In this document: in pieces, positions 42,532-50,952 of the stretch
Layout: each line of letters starts with the position of its first letter
How positions within the stretch are numbered: position 1 is the stretch's first letter
Origin: Amorphoplanes digitatis
GTDB taxonomy: Bacteria; Actinomycetota; Actinomycetes; Mycobacteriales; Micromonosporaceae
Direction: 5' to 3'
Assembly (NCBI RefSeq): GCF_014205335.1
Contig: NZ_JACHNH010000001.1
Span: 5,884,501 to 5,948,500, forward strand
Length of the DNA: 64,000 nucleotides
Notes under the pieces: model-generated
Database searches by the model: none
What the model was told of the DNA's origin: nothing
What the model saw: only the letters and a program-made list of their open reading frames with translations
Translations under genes and position numbers: made by a program

Positions 42532-43545
42532 GTGGTCACGTTGATTCGACGCGGTGTAGCGGCGGTCGCCGTCTCCGTACTCGGTGCCATGTTCTTCGCC
42601 GGGCCGGCGACCGCCGCACCACCCACCAGTTCCGACGAGACCGTGAGCCTCCACGAGGAGACCTCGATCAGGACGGCGGCGCCCGGCGGTTACATCGCCT
42701 ACGTGATCGAGACGGGCAAGCGCACCGGCGGCGTGGCACAGAACCGGACGGTCGTGCTGGAACTGCCCGACGGCGTCACGTACCGCACCTCCGAGAGCTA
42801 CCCGACGAACGGCGTGCCCTGCGTGGCGGACGCCGCCAAGCGGACGGTGACCTGCAAGACCAAGGAGGCGCTGGCGTTCGCTTCCTGGCGGGTCGAGACC
42901 GACGTCGCCGCCGGCGTGCCGCAGGGCGACTACATCACCACCAAGGCCACCCTGACCACCGAGATACCGGACCCCCAGCCGGCGAACAACGTCGCCGCCC
43001 TGAAGGTCTTCATCACCGCCGGCGGCGAGGTGTCGGTCGCCGTGCAGGCGCCGAAGGGTCCCTGGCAGGTCGGATCGAAGTTCGACGCCACGTTCAGCAT
43101 CCACAACGCCGGCCCGTACCGCACCCCGGTCCGGTTCCACTCGGGCCTGCTGCGCGGCCTGCGTTCCGACGGCTGGCCCAAGGGCTGCACCGCCGAGCAC
43201 GGCCAGATGTGGTGCTACGACTTCATCGTGATCGATGCGGGCAAGACCTTCTCGTTCACGGTGCACTTCGAGGTCGGCGAGTACGACAAGAACGGCGCGC
43301 GGCTCAACCCGCAGCTCAACCTGGTCGCGCCGGACGCGGACCTGACCAACAACGAGGCGGCCTACCGGGCCGAGATCATCAAGCCGTCCGCGTCGCCGAC
43401 GCCGACCGGCGGCACCGGCGGCGGCGGGCCCACCCTGCCGATCACCGGCACCGCCACGACGCCGCTGGCCCTCGCCGGCCTGGTCCTGCTCCTCGCGGGC
43501 GCGGCCGCGATCCTGCTGACCCGCCGCCGCGTCAGGAAGGCCTGA
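42532..43545 (+). CDS. LPxTG-like cell-surface protein with DUF11-like domains
   Basis: 337 aa from a GTG (AGGGAG upstream). The signal peptide ends GPATAAPP. Two beta-sandwich repeats (NRTVVLELPDGVTYR..., then DATFSIHNAGPYRTPVRFHS) are typical DUF11-like surface domains. A Pro/Thr/Gly linker is followed by LPITG, a hydrophobic helix and RRRVRKA, the sorting signal for a sortase (LPxTG form). It is covalently attached to the cell wall. The 3' end overlaps the convergent TrmO gene by 14 bp. Confidence 0.85.
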   Translation: MVTLIRRGVAAVAVSVLGAMFFAGPATAAPPTSSDETVSLHEETSIRTAAPGGYIAYVIETGKRTGGVAQNRTVVLELPDGVTYRTSESYPTNGVPCVADAAKRTVTCKTKEALAFASWRVETDVAAGVPQGDYITTKATLTTEIPDPQPANNVAALKVFITAGGEVSVAVQAPKGPWQVGSKFDATFSIHNAGPYRTPVRFHSGLLRGLRSDGWPKGCTAEHGQMWCYDFIVIDAGKTFSFTVHFEVGEYDKNGARLNPQLNLVAPDADLTNNEAAYRAEIIKPSASPTPTGGTGGGGPTLPITGTATTPLALAGLVLLLAGAAAILLTRRRVRKA

Positions 43546-43933
43546 GAACCGGCTTGACGTCGAGGACGGGGGTGCCGTCGAGCGCCTCCAGGTCGGCGAC
43601 CCGCAGGCGCAGGTCGCCGACCTCCAGCACGGTGACCTGGTGCAGGCCGATCGGGTTGGGCCGGTCCGGCGAACGGGTGCTGAACACCCCGGTCAGCGGG
43701 CGGGACCGGTCGTCACGCGGGTGCACCCGCAGGACGCCGCGGTCGGCCCGGTCCAGCCACGTGAGCAGCAGCAGCGGGTCACCCGGCCGGATGTCGCTCA
43801 GGGCGTCCGCGTACCGGGGATCGAAGACCAGCCAGGCGGGCGGCGACCCCTCGTCGCCCTGCTTGGGCGCGGTCGCCGGGTCGTTCAGCGGAGATTCGAC
43901 CCGGCCGACCGGGTTGAGCTCGAAACCTGCCAT
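43532..43933 (-). CDS. TrmO-like tRNA (t6A37) N6-methyltransferase
   Basis: 133 aa. The family core is present: FELNPVGRVESPLND, LLLTWLDRADR, and DRSRPLTGVFSTRSPDRPNP with IGLHQVTVLEV. TrmO (TsaA-like) proteins use SAM to methylate threonylcarbamoyladenosine at position 37 of tRNA. Compared with E. coli TrmO it lacks the C-terminal extension, which is usual in actinobacteria. Confidence 0.88.
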   Translation of the reverse strand: MAGFELNPVGRVESPLNDPATAPKQGDEGSPPAWLVFDPRYADALSDIRPGDPLLLLTWLDRADRGVLRVHPRDDRSRPLTGVFSTRSPDRPNPIGLHQVTVLEVGDLRLRVADLEALDGTPVLDVKPVLRPS

Positions 43934-44043
43934 GGCGAAAACGGTACGCGAGGTCGGCTTTCACGCGCGGTGTCCGAATCGTCGCCGCACACTCACCCGT
44001 ACGGGATGGCCCGCGCGAGCGCGCCGCCGGGCACCGTGGACGA

Positions 44044-44613
44044 ATGACGGCCACTGAGTCCGAGCAGCTAACCGTAGTGACACCCCTACCGGCCACGGAC
44101 CCACCCACACCGCCCACCCCGCCCACCCCGGGCCTGCGGTGGCGCGACGTCGCGGCGGGCGCGGTCTACCGGGCCGAGGAGTCCACCGCGGGGCTCCTCG
44201 CCGACCTGCGCCGGGTCGCGGCCCAGCGCGAGCGCTGGATGGGCGAGCTCGCCGCGCGCGGAGCCGCCGAACGCGCCGTGCGCCGCAAGCGGGCGGCCGA
44301 GGCGGCACACACCGCGGTCACCGCCGCCGCCACCCTGCCGGTGGTGAACTGGTTCGTCGACGCCCAGCTCGATCGGGTGCTGCGCCCGCTGGTCCGGGGC
44401 ATCCTGGACGACGTACTCCAGCTTCTGGAGAAGGAGCCGGACCGGATTCAGGCACTGATACAGGGCCAGCGCGAGACCATGGTGGACGAGCTGATCGGCC
44501 GCATCCGCACCGGCGCGGCCACCGGCGACTCGGCGGTCGACCGCCTGACCTTCCGGATGTTCCATCGCGGCACCCGGCCGTCACCCGTCCCGCCGTCCCT
44601 CGACGGCACATGA
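44044..44613 (+). CDS. Hypothetical protein with helical core, coupled to an RDD protein
   Basis: 189 aa. A Thr/Pro-rich start (LPATDPPTPPTPPTPG) precedes a helical region with an Arg/Ala-rich, coiled-coil-like stretch (RAEESTAGLLADLRRVAAQR) and a hydrophobic segment (TAVTAAATLPVVNWFVDAQL). No family recognised. Its stop overlaps the RDD gene start (ATGA, 44610-44613), so the two are made together. Confidence 0.65.
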   Translation: MTATESEQLTVVTPLPATDPPTPPTPPTPGLRWRDVAAGAVYRAEESTAGLLADLRRVAAQRERWMGELAARGAAERAVRRKRAAEAAHTAVTAAATLPVVNWFVDAQLDRVLRPLVRGILDDVLQLLEKEPDRIQALIQGQRETMVDELIGRIRTGAATGDSAVDRLTFRMFHRGTRPSPVPPSLDGT

Positions 44614-45089
44614 CCGCTCCCGCCGCCCGCGAATACGCCGGCGCGGTGAGCAGATCGATCGCGTACGCGCTGGACGCCGTCATCGTCACGCTGGTCTACA
44701 GCGGGGGCGTCCTGATCGCGATGCTGATCGCGGCGTTCATCGGCAGCCGGACCCGGGAGCTGGCACACGCGGTCGCCGTGTCGTACCTGCTGATCCTGCC
44801 GGCCCTGCTCGCGATCTACTGCGCGCTCTTCTGGGCGCTGGCCGGCCGGACACCCGGCATGGCGGTACTCGGGCTGCGGGTGGTCGCCTCCCGGGAACGG
44901 CCGCTGTCCTGGCTGTCGGCCCTGATCCGCGCGCTGGTGCTGGCGTACTTCCCGCTCGGCGCGGCCTGGGCCCTGGTGGACGCCCGCCACCAGGCGATAC
45001 ACGACAAGCTGGCCCGTACTCTGGTGATCCGGGTGCCGGTGCCGACCCCGGCCGGATCGACGGCTCGGGGTACGCCGCCCTTCGGGTGA
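44610..45089 (+). CDS. RDD-family membrane protein
   Basis: 159 aa with three membrane helices. The family's R-D-D pattern is visible: SRSIAYALDAVIVTLVYSGG at the start (Arg, Asp) and RHQAIHDKLARTLVIR near the end (final Asp). GRTPGMAVLGLRVV is the usual middle motif. RDD proteins may act as transporters or scaffolds; the role here is unknown. A strong hairpin overlaps its 3' end. Confidence 0.88.
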   Translation: MTAPAAREYAGAVSRSIAYALDAVIVTLVYSGGVLIAMLIAAFIGSRTRELAHAVAVSYLLILPALLAIYCALFWALAGRTPGMAVLGLRVVASRERPLSWLSALIRALVLAYFPLGAAWALVDARHQAIHDKLARTLVIRVPVPTPAGSTARGTPPFG

Positions 45090-45102
45090 CCGAAAGGCGG
45101 CG
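45073..45102. terminator. Hairpin at the end of the RDD gene
   Basis: CGCCGCCCTTCGG (45073-45085) pairs with CCGAAAGGCGGCG (45090-45102), 12 of 13 positions, around a GTGA loop. It overlaps the RDD stop codon. Confidence 0.7.
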
Positions 45103-45113
45103 GGCCCGGGCCG

Positions 45114-45499
45114 TCAGCTCTCGGCGCGTGCCGCGCGGCGCCGCGTCGCGACGAGCAGAGCGACGCCGGTGACCAGGACGGTCAGGCCTGCGGTCAGGAA
45201 GCCGGCCGGGCGAGCGGGCGGTCCTCGCGGGCGTTGTAGCAGTTCACGAAGTCGCCGTCCACCGTGATCGGTACGGGCGGCTGCGGCAGGCGAACGCTGA
45301 AGCCCTGCACCGGTTCGTCGCCGTTGTTGCGAATCGTCATGCTCGCGATCGCCGGCCGGTCACCGACCAGGGTCACGGACATGTCGCCGGCGGTGACCGG
45401 GCGGTCCGGTGCGGCATGGGCGGTGGCGGCGAGCGGCATCGTGGCGAGGGCGCCGAGCAGGACAGCGGACAGTGACCGGCGCGTACGCCGGAGCAACAT
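45114..45499 (-). pseudogene. Surface-protein relic: signal peptide and domain N-terminus, frameshifted C-terminal anchor
   Basis: Read leftward, MLLRRTRRSLSAVLLGALAT is a signal peptide, followed by a DUF11-like start (MSVTLVGDRPAIASMTIRNN ... DFVNCYNARED). The frame then stops at 45194. A different frame immediately continues AGFLTAGLTVLVTGVALLVA with TRRRAARAES and a stop at 45114-45116, a membrane anchor like that of the gene at 42532. The middle of the protein, including any LPxTG motif, is lost. Probably a deletion-derived pseudogene. Confidence 0.65.
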
Positions 45500-45619
45500 G
45501 GACAGGCGATTCCCCGTTTCAAAAAATGTCCCGGGAACGCTGGCCGATCATCGATGTACGGGCAATTCGGTCAGGCACGGCGGTCTCGCGGGCCGGCGCC
45601 GAGCCCATCCGACGGTTGC

Positions 45620-45635
45620 GGTACATGCCTGTACC
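45620..45635. promoter_or_regulatory. Perfect inverted repeat upstream of the FAD oxidoreductase gene
   Basis: GGTACA-TGCC-TGTACC, with a further half-site GCCGTACC about 15 bp downstream. It lies 115 bp before the oxidoreductase start. It has the form of a dimeric-repressor operator; the regulator is unknown. Confidence 0.4.
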
Positions 45636-45750
45636 ACCAGAGCGTTCGGGCCGTACCAACGGCCATTCATGCATTCGACCCTCCAATGTCGACTGATCAC
45701 GCTTAGGGTGTACCTCGACTATCTGCTCCTGTGGATAAGGGGACCCGCTC

Positions 45751-47166
45751 GTGGGAATGACACGCAAACAAATGCTCGGCCTGATGGGTGCGACGGCCGC
45801 CGGAACCGTTGCGAGCACGCTCACCGGGTCCGCGGCCGAGGCGGCCGCCCTGGAGGCCGCCGACGGCCTCGATGCGAAGCACGTGATCCGCCGCGACGTG
45901 TGCGTCATCGGCGGCGGCTCGGCCGGCACCTACCTCGCGGTGCGCCTCGGCGACCTCGGCCGGAGCGTCGCGGTGGTCGAGGCCAGGAACCGCCTCGGCG
46001 GGCACTGCGAGACGCACCACGACCCGGCGACCGGAGGCACCGTCGACATCGGCGTCGTCGTCTTCGAGGATCAGCCGCTGGTCCGCAGCTACTTCGACCG
46101 GTTCGGCATCGAACTCACCACGCTCGCCGGCTTTCGCGGCAACACCACCTACATCGACTTCCGTACCGGGCGCCGGGTCGACTACACCCAGCCGCCGCCC
46201 GCCGCCCTGCCCGAGTACTACCGGGTGATCAGCCAGTACGGCCCGATCGACACGTTCTTCGACCTGCCCGACCCCGTGCCGCAGGACCTGGTCGCCCCGT
46301 TCCGCGAGTTCGTCGCGAAACACAACGTCGGCTCGGTCGTTCCGCTCGTCTTCCAGTACGGCCAGGGCATCGGCGACATCCTCGACCTGCCCGCGCTCTA
46401 CTCGATCAACACCTTCGGCCAGGGCGTCGTCAAGAACATCCTCGGCGGCAGCTTCCTCACCACCGCCGCGCACAACAACAGCCTGCTGTACGAGCGGGCC
46501 ACCGCACACCTCGGCGACGACGTGCTGCTCGACTCGCAGGTGCTGCGGGTGGAGCGGTCCGCGTCCGGTGTGCAGGTGCTGGTCGCCACCCCGGACGGCC
46601 CGCGCCTGATCGTGGCCCGCAAGCTCGTCGTCACCATCCCGCCCCTGCTGCGCAACTTCGCCGGTTTCGACCTCGACGCGACCGAGCGCAACGTGTTCGG
46701 CCAGTTCATCAGCGGCGCCTACTACACCGGCGTGGTCCGCATGTCCGGCCTGCCCGCGGGCGTCGACCTGGCGAACGCGGCGGCGGACACGGCGTACCAG
46801 TTGCCGCCGTTGCCCGGCATCTACGGCATCGGCCCGACCGGCGTCCCGGGCCTGTACAACGTCAAGTACGGCAGCACGGCGCCGCTGCCGGAGGGCCAGG
46901 TCCGGCGCGGCATCCGGGCCGACATCGAGCGGGTGGCGAAGGCCGGGACCTACCCCCTGGTCCTCGATGACCTCGAGGTGTTCAAGAGCCACACCCCCTT
47001 CGAACTGCACGTCACTCCGCAGGCCATCGCGGGCGGCTTCTACCGCCGGCTGAACGCGCTGCAGGGCCGCAACCGCACCTTCTACTCGGGCGCGTCCTTC
47101 AACTCGCACAACTCGACCCGGATCTGGGACGCGGCCGAGGTGCTCCTGCCGTCCATCGCCGCCTGA
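45751..47166 (+). CDS. Secreted FAD-dependent oxidoreductase (amine-oxidase-like)
   Basis: 471 aa. It begins MGMTRKQMLGLMGATAAGTV, which looks like an export signal with A-rich cleavage site, although a strict twin Arg is lacking. The dinucleotide-binding motif is VCVIGGGSAGTYLAVRLGDL, followed by VVEARNRLGGHCET (FAD/amine oxidase family). C-terminal SGASFNSHNSTRIWDAAEVL is the typical end that contacts FAD. The substrate is unknown. GTG 45751 or ATG 45757 may be used. Confidence 0.85.
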   Translation: MGMTRKQMLGLMGATAAGTVASTLTGSAAEAAALEAADGLDAKHVIRRDVCVIGGGSAGTYLAVRLGDLGRSVAVVEARNRLGGHCETHHDPATGGTVDIGVVVFEDQPLVRSYFDRFGIELTTLAGFRGNTTYIDFRTGRRVDYTQPPPAALPEYYRVISQYGPIDTFFDLPDPVPQDLVAPFREFVAKHNVGSVVPLVFQYGQGIGDILDLPALYSINTFGQGVVKNILGGSFLTTAAHNNSLLYERATAHLGDDVLLDSQVLRVERSASGVQVLVATPDGPRLIVARKLVVTIPPLLRNFAGFDLDATERNVFGQFISGAYYTGVVRMSGLPAGVDLANAAADTAYQLPPLPGIYGIGPTGVPGLYNVKYGSTAPLPEGQVRRGIRADIERVAKAGTYPLVLDDLEVFKSHTPFELHVTPQAIAGGFYRRLNALQGRNRTFYSGASFNSHNSTRIWDAAEVLLPSIAA

Positions 47167-47180
47167 CAGACCCGCGGCAA

Positions 47181-47222
47181 CGGCATCGGCCCGTGGGTGC
47201 ACACTTCCCCGGGCCGATGCCG
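47181..47222. terminator. Bidirectional terminator between convergent genes
   Basis: CGGCATCGGCCCG (47181-47193) and CGGGCCGATGCCG (47210-47222) are perfect 13-bp arms around a 16-nt loop. It separates the oxidoreductase from the convergent CU044_5270-like gene. Confidence 0.8.
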
Positions 47223-47230
47223 CGCGGCGG

Positions 47231-48244
47231 CTACGCCGTGTCGCCGAGCCTGTCCACGATGGTCATCCGCTGGTAGATCACCTGCCGCAGCAGGTCGCCC
47301 TCGCGCGTGACGACGGTGCCGTCGTCGGCGGTCCTGACCTTGCCGCTCACGGCGATCAGGCGTTCGCCGATCAGTCGGTAGGTCTCCTTGTCGAACAGCA
47401 GCTCCTGGGAGAGGTAGCCCTCCAGGATCCGCCCCATGCCGATCGCCGGGCGGCCGTCGATGTTCACCGCGGAAAGGTTGACCTTCATGCCCGGCTCCCG
47501 CGCCAGGTAGCGGAAGACGGCCGCCTGCACCGCGGGGGGCACCACGTACTGGCCGATCAGCGCGTCGGGATCCACCCAGACCGGGCCCGTGGGGCGTTCG
47601 GCGTACTCCCGGACCTTCTCCGGCGTCGTCAGCGCGGCGACCCGGGACCAGTCGAGGTGTGCGAAGGTCACGCCGTCCTGGTTCTGCCGGATCACCTCGA
47701 TTCTGCCGTTGCGCATCGTGCCCTGGACCTGGCCGTCGACGCGCGTCCACACCTGGATTTTCCGGTACTTCGCCTTTCCGGGTACGAGCGTGCCGTTCGG
47801 GTATTTGTTCTCGTATCCGCGCGGGTTCCGCAATTCGCGGGTCTCGACGTACATGAACTGTTCCGGGTCCGGGTCGGTCCAGATCTGCCGCTCCGCCGAC
47901 CAGGCCGCGTTCTCCAGGTACTGCGCGGCGCTGACCGGGCGCAGATAGGGCATCGCCGCGGTGCGGCCGCCCGTCGGGCTTCCCGCCTGCGTGCTTTCCT
48001 GCCGCCCGGCGGGCCCCGCCGGCGCCGTGCCGCCGCGGTCGGTGACCGCGATGGCCGCCACGACGGCCGTCGCGGTGGCGACGCTGATCGCGATCGGTAC
48101 GCGCAGGCGCCAGTGCCGGCTGCGTCCGGCGCCGCCGGGGGCGTTCATCCGGTGTTGCAACGCCGTCCGGGCCCGCTCCCGCGCCGCCGGAGACGGCGCC
48201 GCGTCCGGGTCGAAACTCTCGCGCAACACGGTGATCTCGTCCAT
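47231..48244 (-). CDS. CU044_5270 family membrane protein (sigma-factor partner)
   Basis: 337 aa from ATG 48244 (GTG 48247 is possible). A cytosolic N-terminus (ITVLRESFDPDAAPSPAARE) precedes one membrane helix (IAISVATATAVVAAIAVTD) and an extracytoplasmic domain (YLENAAWSAERQ, RQNQDGVTFAHLDW, LFDKETYRLIGERLI). This is the architecture of CU044_5270 proteins, which are regularly encoded behind ECF sigma genes and may act as anti-sigma factors. It overlaps the sigma gene by 1 bp. Confidence 0.85.
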   Translation of the reverse strand: MDEITVLRESFDPDAAPSPAARERARTALQHRMNAPGGAGRSRHWRLRVPIAISVATATAVVAAIAVTDRGGTAPAGPAGRQESTQAGSPTGGRTAAMPYLRPVSAAQYLENAAWSAERQIWTDPDPEQFMYVETRELRNPRGYENKYPNGTLVPGKAKYRKIQVWTRVDGQVQGTMRNGRIEVIRQNQDGVTFAHLDWSRVAALTTPEKVREYAERPTGPVWVDPDALIGQYVVPPAVQAAVFRYLAREPGMKVNLSAVNIDGRPAIGMGRILEGYLSQELLFDKETYRLIGERLIAVSGKVRTADDGTVVTREGDLLRQVIYQRMTIVDRLGDTA

Positions 48245-48831
48245 CACTGCTCCGTCTCGATATCGGCGCCCAGCGCCTGTCGCATCGCCTGTCGTGCCCG
48301 GTGCAGCCGGGACCGGGCCGTGCCTGCGGGAATGCCGAGGGCCGCGGCGGCCTCCTGCTGGTTGAGGCCGGCCCAGGCCACCAGCAGCAACACCGCGCGT
48401 ACCGGCTCCGGCAGCCGTCGCAGTGCCTCGGCGAGGCGGCCCCGCACGGCGGCCGCGTCGAGGCGTCCGGCGACCGCGCCGGCGTGGCCGTCGATCAACC
48501 CGTGTTCGGTGCCGCGTTCACCGGCGAGCTCCTGCCCGCCGGCCCGGGCGATGGCCCGGTAGCGCCGCGACTCGGCGCGGACGTGCCGCGCGACGAGGTT
48601 CGAGGCGATTCCGAACAACCACGGCCGCGCGTCGCCGTGGTCCGGGTCGTAGCTGTGCCGCCGGTCGAACGCGGTCAGGAAGGTCTCCGACGCCACGTCC
48701 TCGGCGAGGTCGGGCCCGAGCCGCCGGGCCACGTACGCGTAGATGGCCCGATGGTGCCGGTCGAAGATCGCCGTGAACCGCTCGGGTACCCGTTTCGCCT
48801 CCTCGATGACATCGGCATCGGTATCCGTCAC
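48244..48831 (-). CDS. ECF-type RNA polymerase sigma factor
   Basis: 195 aa from GTG 48831, which gives the usual start VTDTDADVIEEAKRVPERFT; longer starts add unlikely residues. Sigma-2 region: FDRHHRAIYAYVARRLGPDL with AEDVASETFLTAFDRRHSYD; sigma-4 region: LPEPVRAVLLLVAWAGLNQQ with AAAALGIPAGTARSRLHRAR. It directs transcription of an unknown regulon, presumably held inactive by the overlapping membrane partner. Confidence 0.93.
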   Translation of the reverse strand: MTDTDADVIEEAKRVPERFTAIFDRHHRAIYAYVARRLGPDLAEDVASETFLTAFDRRHSYDPDHGDARPWLFGIASNLVARHVRAESRRYRAIARAGGQELAGERGTEHGLIDGHAGAVAGRLDAAAVRGRLAEALRRLPEPVRAVLLLVAWAGLNQQEAAAALGIPAGTARSRLHRARQAMRQALGADIETEQ

Positions 48832-48904
48832 CCGCCGAACCTGTCTCGTGTCCTCCAGATGATTCACACCCGTAGTTCGCCGCAACGGCGGAAAGTGTTC
48901 GCGG

Positions 48905-49525
48905 TCAGCGCGGGTGCACGGCGTAGGTCAGGTGCGTCACCCGGGACGACGGCTCCGCACGGACCGGCTCCAGCGCCACCCTGGACGCGTCCACGCCGTC
49001 GAACAGGCGGATGCCGGCGCCGAAGAGCACCGGCGACAGCGCGATCGAGAACTCGTCGACCAGGCCGGCGTTCACGTACTGGAGGATCGTCGCGGCGCCG
49101 CCCGCGATGCGGACGTCGCGGTCACCGGCGGCCTCGCGGGCCCGGTCGAGCGCGGGCCCGATGCCGTCGTCGACGAAGTGGAAGGTGGTCCCGCCCTTCC
49201 TCTCCCAGGGGTCACGCTTCTCGTGCGTCACGACGAAGACCGACGTGTGGAACGGCGCCTCCTCCGGCCACGCGTGCTCGCCGGCGTCGAACATGCGCCT
49301 GCCCATGACACTCGCGCCGGTGCGCTCGAACGTCTCCCGCAGGATGTCGTTGTCGCGCCCCTCCTCGCCGCCCCCGCCGAGCTTGAGGTTCTCCCGGAAG
49401 AACCGCTGCGGGAAGACCCACGCCTGCAGCTCCACCCATTGCCGCCCCATCAACTCCTCGGGGGACTCGGGCGCGATGAAGCCGTCCAGCGACATCGACA
49501 CGCTGAAGAACACCTTCCCGGCCAT
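48905..49525 (-). CDS. Dihydrofolate-reductase-like (RibD C-terminal) protein
   Basis: 206 aa. It starts MAGKVFFSVSMSLDGFIAPE and contains GASVMGRRMFDAGEHAW and IAGGAATILQYVNAGLVDEF. These are typical of the RibD_C family of NADPH-binding reductases often found in ArsR/SRPBCC operons. The substrate is unknown. Start overlaps the SRPBCC stop by 1 bp (TGATG). Confidence 0.9.
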   Translation of the reverse strand: MAGKVFFSVSMSLDGFIAPESPEELMGRQWVELQAWVFPQRFFRENLKLGGGGEEGRDNDILRETFERTGASVMGRRMFDAGEHAWPEEAPFHTSVFVVTHEKRDPWERKGGTTFHFVDDGIGPALDRAREAAGDRDVRIAGGAATILQYVNAGLVDEFSIALSPVLFGAGIRLFDGVDASRVALEPVRAEPSSRVTHLTYAVHPR

Positions 49526-50016
49526 CAGGGGCGCTCCTTCTGGGTCAGCTCGGCGACGTAGGCCGCCAGGTTGCCCAGCGTCTGCTCGCCGCCCTCGATC
49601 GCGTGGTACTTCTCCACGGCCTCGTCGCGCAGCTGCCGGGTGGGGAAGACCGTGCGCATCACGATCCGGGTCGCGGTGCCGTCCGGCTCGAACGCCAGTG
49701 TCGATGCGAAGGCGTTCGGGTCATCGCGGTGCTCGCCGTGCAGCAGCGCGATCCGCTCCGAGGGGACGATCTCGGTCCAGGTGATCCACTCGGGGTAGTC
49801 GGTCCCGTCCGGCCCATGCATCACGAAGTCCCAGACTCCGCCGACGCGGAACTCGAAGGCCCGCGTGGTGGTGCTGAACCCCTCCGGGCCCCACCACCGC
49901 GACAGGTGCCGGACCTCGGTGAACGCCTCGAACACCAGCTCCCGTGGCGCGGCGATGACCCGGGAGATCACGATCTCCCGGTCGGCCGTTTCCAGATCCT
50001 GCCCTGCGCCCGTCAT
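49525..50016 (-). CDS. SRPBCC (AHSA1-type) protein
   Basis: 163 aa, with the typical AHA1/START pattern VISRVIAAPRELVFEAFTEV, LSRWWGPEGFSTTTRAFEFR, GTATRIVMRTVFPT and the C-terminal helix. The ATG has GGAGGAA at 6 nt. Such proteins bind hydrophobic ligands. It is encoded between ArsR and RibD-like genes in one operon. Confidence 0.9.
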   Translation of the reverse strand: MTGAGQDLETADREIVISRVIAAPRELVFEAFTEVRHLSRWWGPEGFSTTTRAFEFRVGGVWDFVMHGPDGTDYPEWITWTEIVPSERIALLHGEHRDDPNAFASTLAFEPDGTATRIVMRTVFPTRQLRDEAVEKYHAIEGGEQTLGNLAAYVAELTQKERP

Positions 50017-50019
50017 CTG

Positions 50020-50361
50020 TCATTCCTCCTGACGTGTCTGCTTGAGGTCCTGCACGTAGGCGTCCAGCCGGTCGAAGCTCTCGCTCCAGAACCGCTCGAA
50101 CCCGCCGGTCCACTCGTGGATCGGCCGCAGCCCGCCGGCGTCCAGGCCGTAGAGGCGCTGCTTGCCCGCGCCGCGGACCCGCACCAGCCCCACCTCGCGG
50201 AGCACCCGCAGGTGCTTGGACGCACCCGGCAGGCTCATCCCCAGCTCCTGGGCCAGGTCGGTCACCGGCCACTCACCCGAGCGCAGCAGGGCCAGGATGT
50301 CCCGGCGCTGCGGCTCGGCGATCGCGTTGAACGCGTCCGACGTCGTCGCTGCTCGTGCCAT
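50020..50361 (-). CDS. ArsR-family transcriptional regulator
   Basis: 113 aa from the ATG at 50361: MARAATTSDAFNAIAEPQRR. The winged helix is clear (RRDILALLRSGEWPVTDLAQ, MSLPGASKHLRVLREVGLVR). No Cys metal site is present, so it belongs to the non-metal ArsR group that controls SRPBCC genes. The -10 box ends 7 nt before the ATG, predicting a leaderless mRNA, and a perfect palindrome fills the promoter spacer; autorepression is likely. Confidence 0.93.
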   Translation of the reverse strand: MARAATTSDAFNAIAEPQRRDILALLRSGEWPVTDLAQELGMSLPGASKHLRVLREVGLVRVRGAGKQRLYGLDAGGLRPIHEWTGGFERFWSESFDRLDAYVQDLKQTRQEE

Positions 50362-50368
50362 GGCAGCC

Positions 50369-50398
50369 ACCATATTTTCCCATATGGGAAAACGTCAA
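50369..50398 (-). promoter_or_regulatory. ArsR promoter with perfect 18-bp operator
   Basis: -35 TTGACG (50398-50393), 18-nt spacer, -10 TATGGT (50374-50369), read leftward. The spacer is exactly TTTTCCCATATGGGAAAA (50375-50392), a perfect palindrome. Seven nucleotides separate the -10 from the ATG. Confidence 0.85.
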
Positions 50399-50435
50399 GC
50401 CGCGACCGTTCGGCGAGGGTGGTGCGTAGCCGGTG

Positions 50436-50858
50436 TCAGAGCCCGAGCATCGCCGGGTCGGCGACGATCTCGCGCAGCCGTGCGGGCGGGTCGGCGAGCA
50501 GGCGCCGGGTCTCCCGGTCGAGCAGCCCGCAGACGCTGGTCAGCCGGGCGACCGGCGCACCGTCGGCGCGGGTGTAGTCCTGCTCCACCCGGAACGTCTT
50601 GCCGTCGCCCCAGTGGAACTGGCAGGTCACGTCGACCTCGTCGCCGTCGCGCAGCTCCTTGAGGTAACGCACGTTGGTCTCCAGCACCACCGGACCGAAC
50701 CCGGCCGCCATCAGCACCGCGGTGTTGATCCCGGCGGCGTGGAAGCACCTCCAGCGGGCGTGCTCGCCGTACTGGATGTAGACGGCCTGGTTCACGTGGC
50801 CCTGGACGTCCAGCTCGTAGCCGCGGACACCGATGCGAACCTGGAAGACGTCAGCCAT
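50436..50858 (-). CDS. Acyl-CoA thioesterase, 4HBT hot-dog family
   Basis: 140 aa from ATG 50858, which gives the standard start MADVFQVRIGVRGYELDVQG. The family motif DVQGHVNQAVYIQYGEHAR carries the catalytic Asp/His-Val-Asn region of 4-hydroxybenzoyl-CoA-type thioesterases. An acyl-CoA hydrolase of cytosol; chain preference unknown. Monocistronic, downstream of the MoaD/BNR pair. Confidence 0.88.
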   Translation of the reverse strand: MADVFQVRIGVRGYELDVQGHVNQAVYIQYGEHARWRCFHAAGINTAVLMAAGFGPVVLETNVRYLKELRDGDEVDVTCQFHWGDGKTFRVEQDYTRADGAPVARLTSVCGLLDRETRRLLADPPARLREIVADPAMLGL

Positions 50859-50952
50859 GCCGGCGATTCTGCCGCATGCGCCGGGCGCCCGGGTGCCGGT
50901 CCGCGGTGACGTCACCCACCGCGGACCCCGCGCCCGTGCCCGGCGCCGCAGG

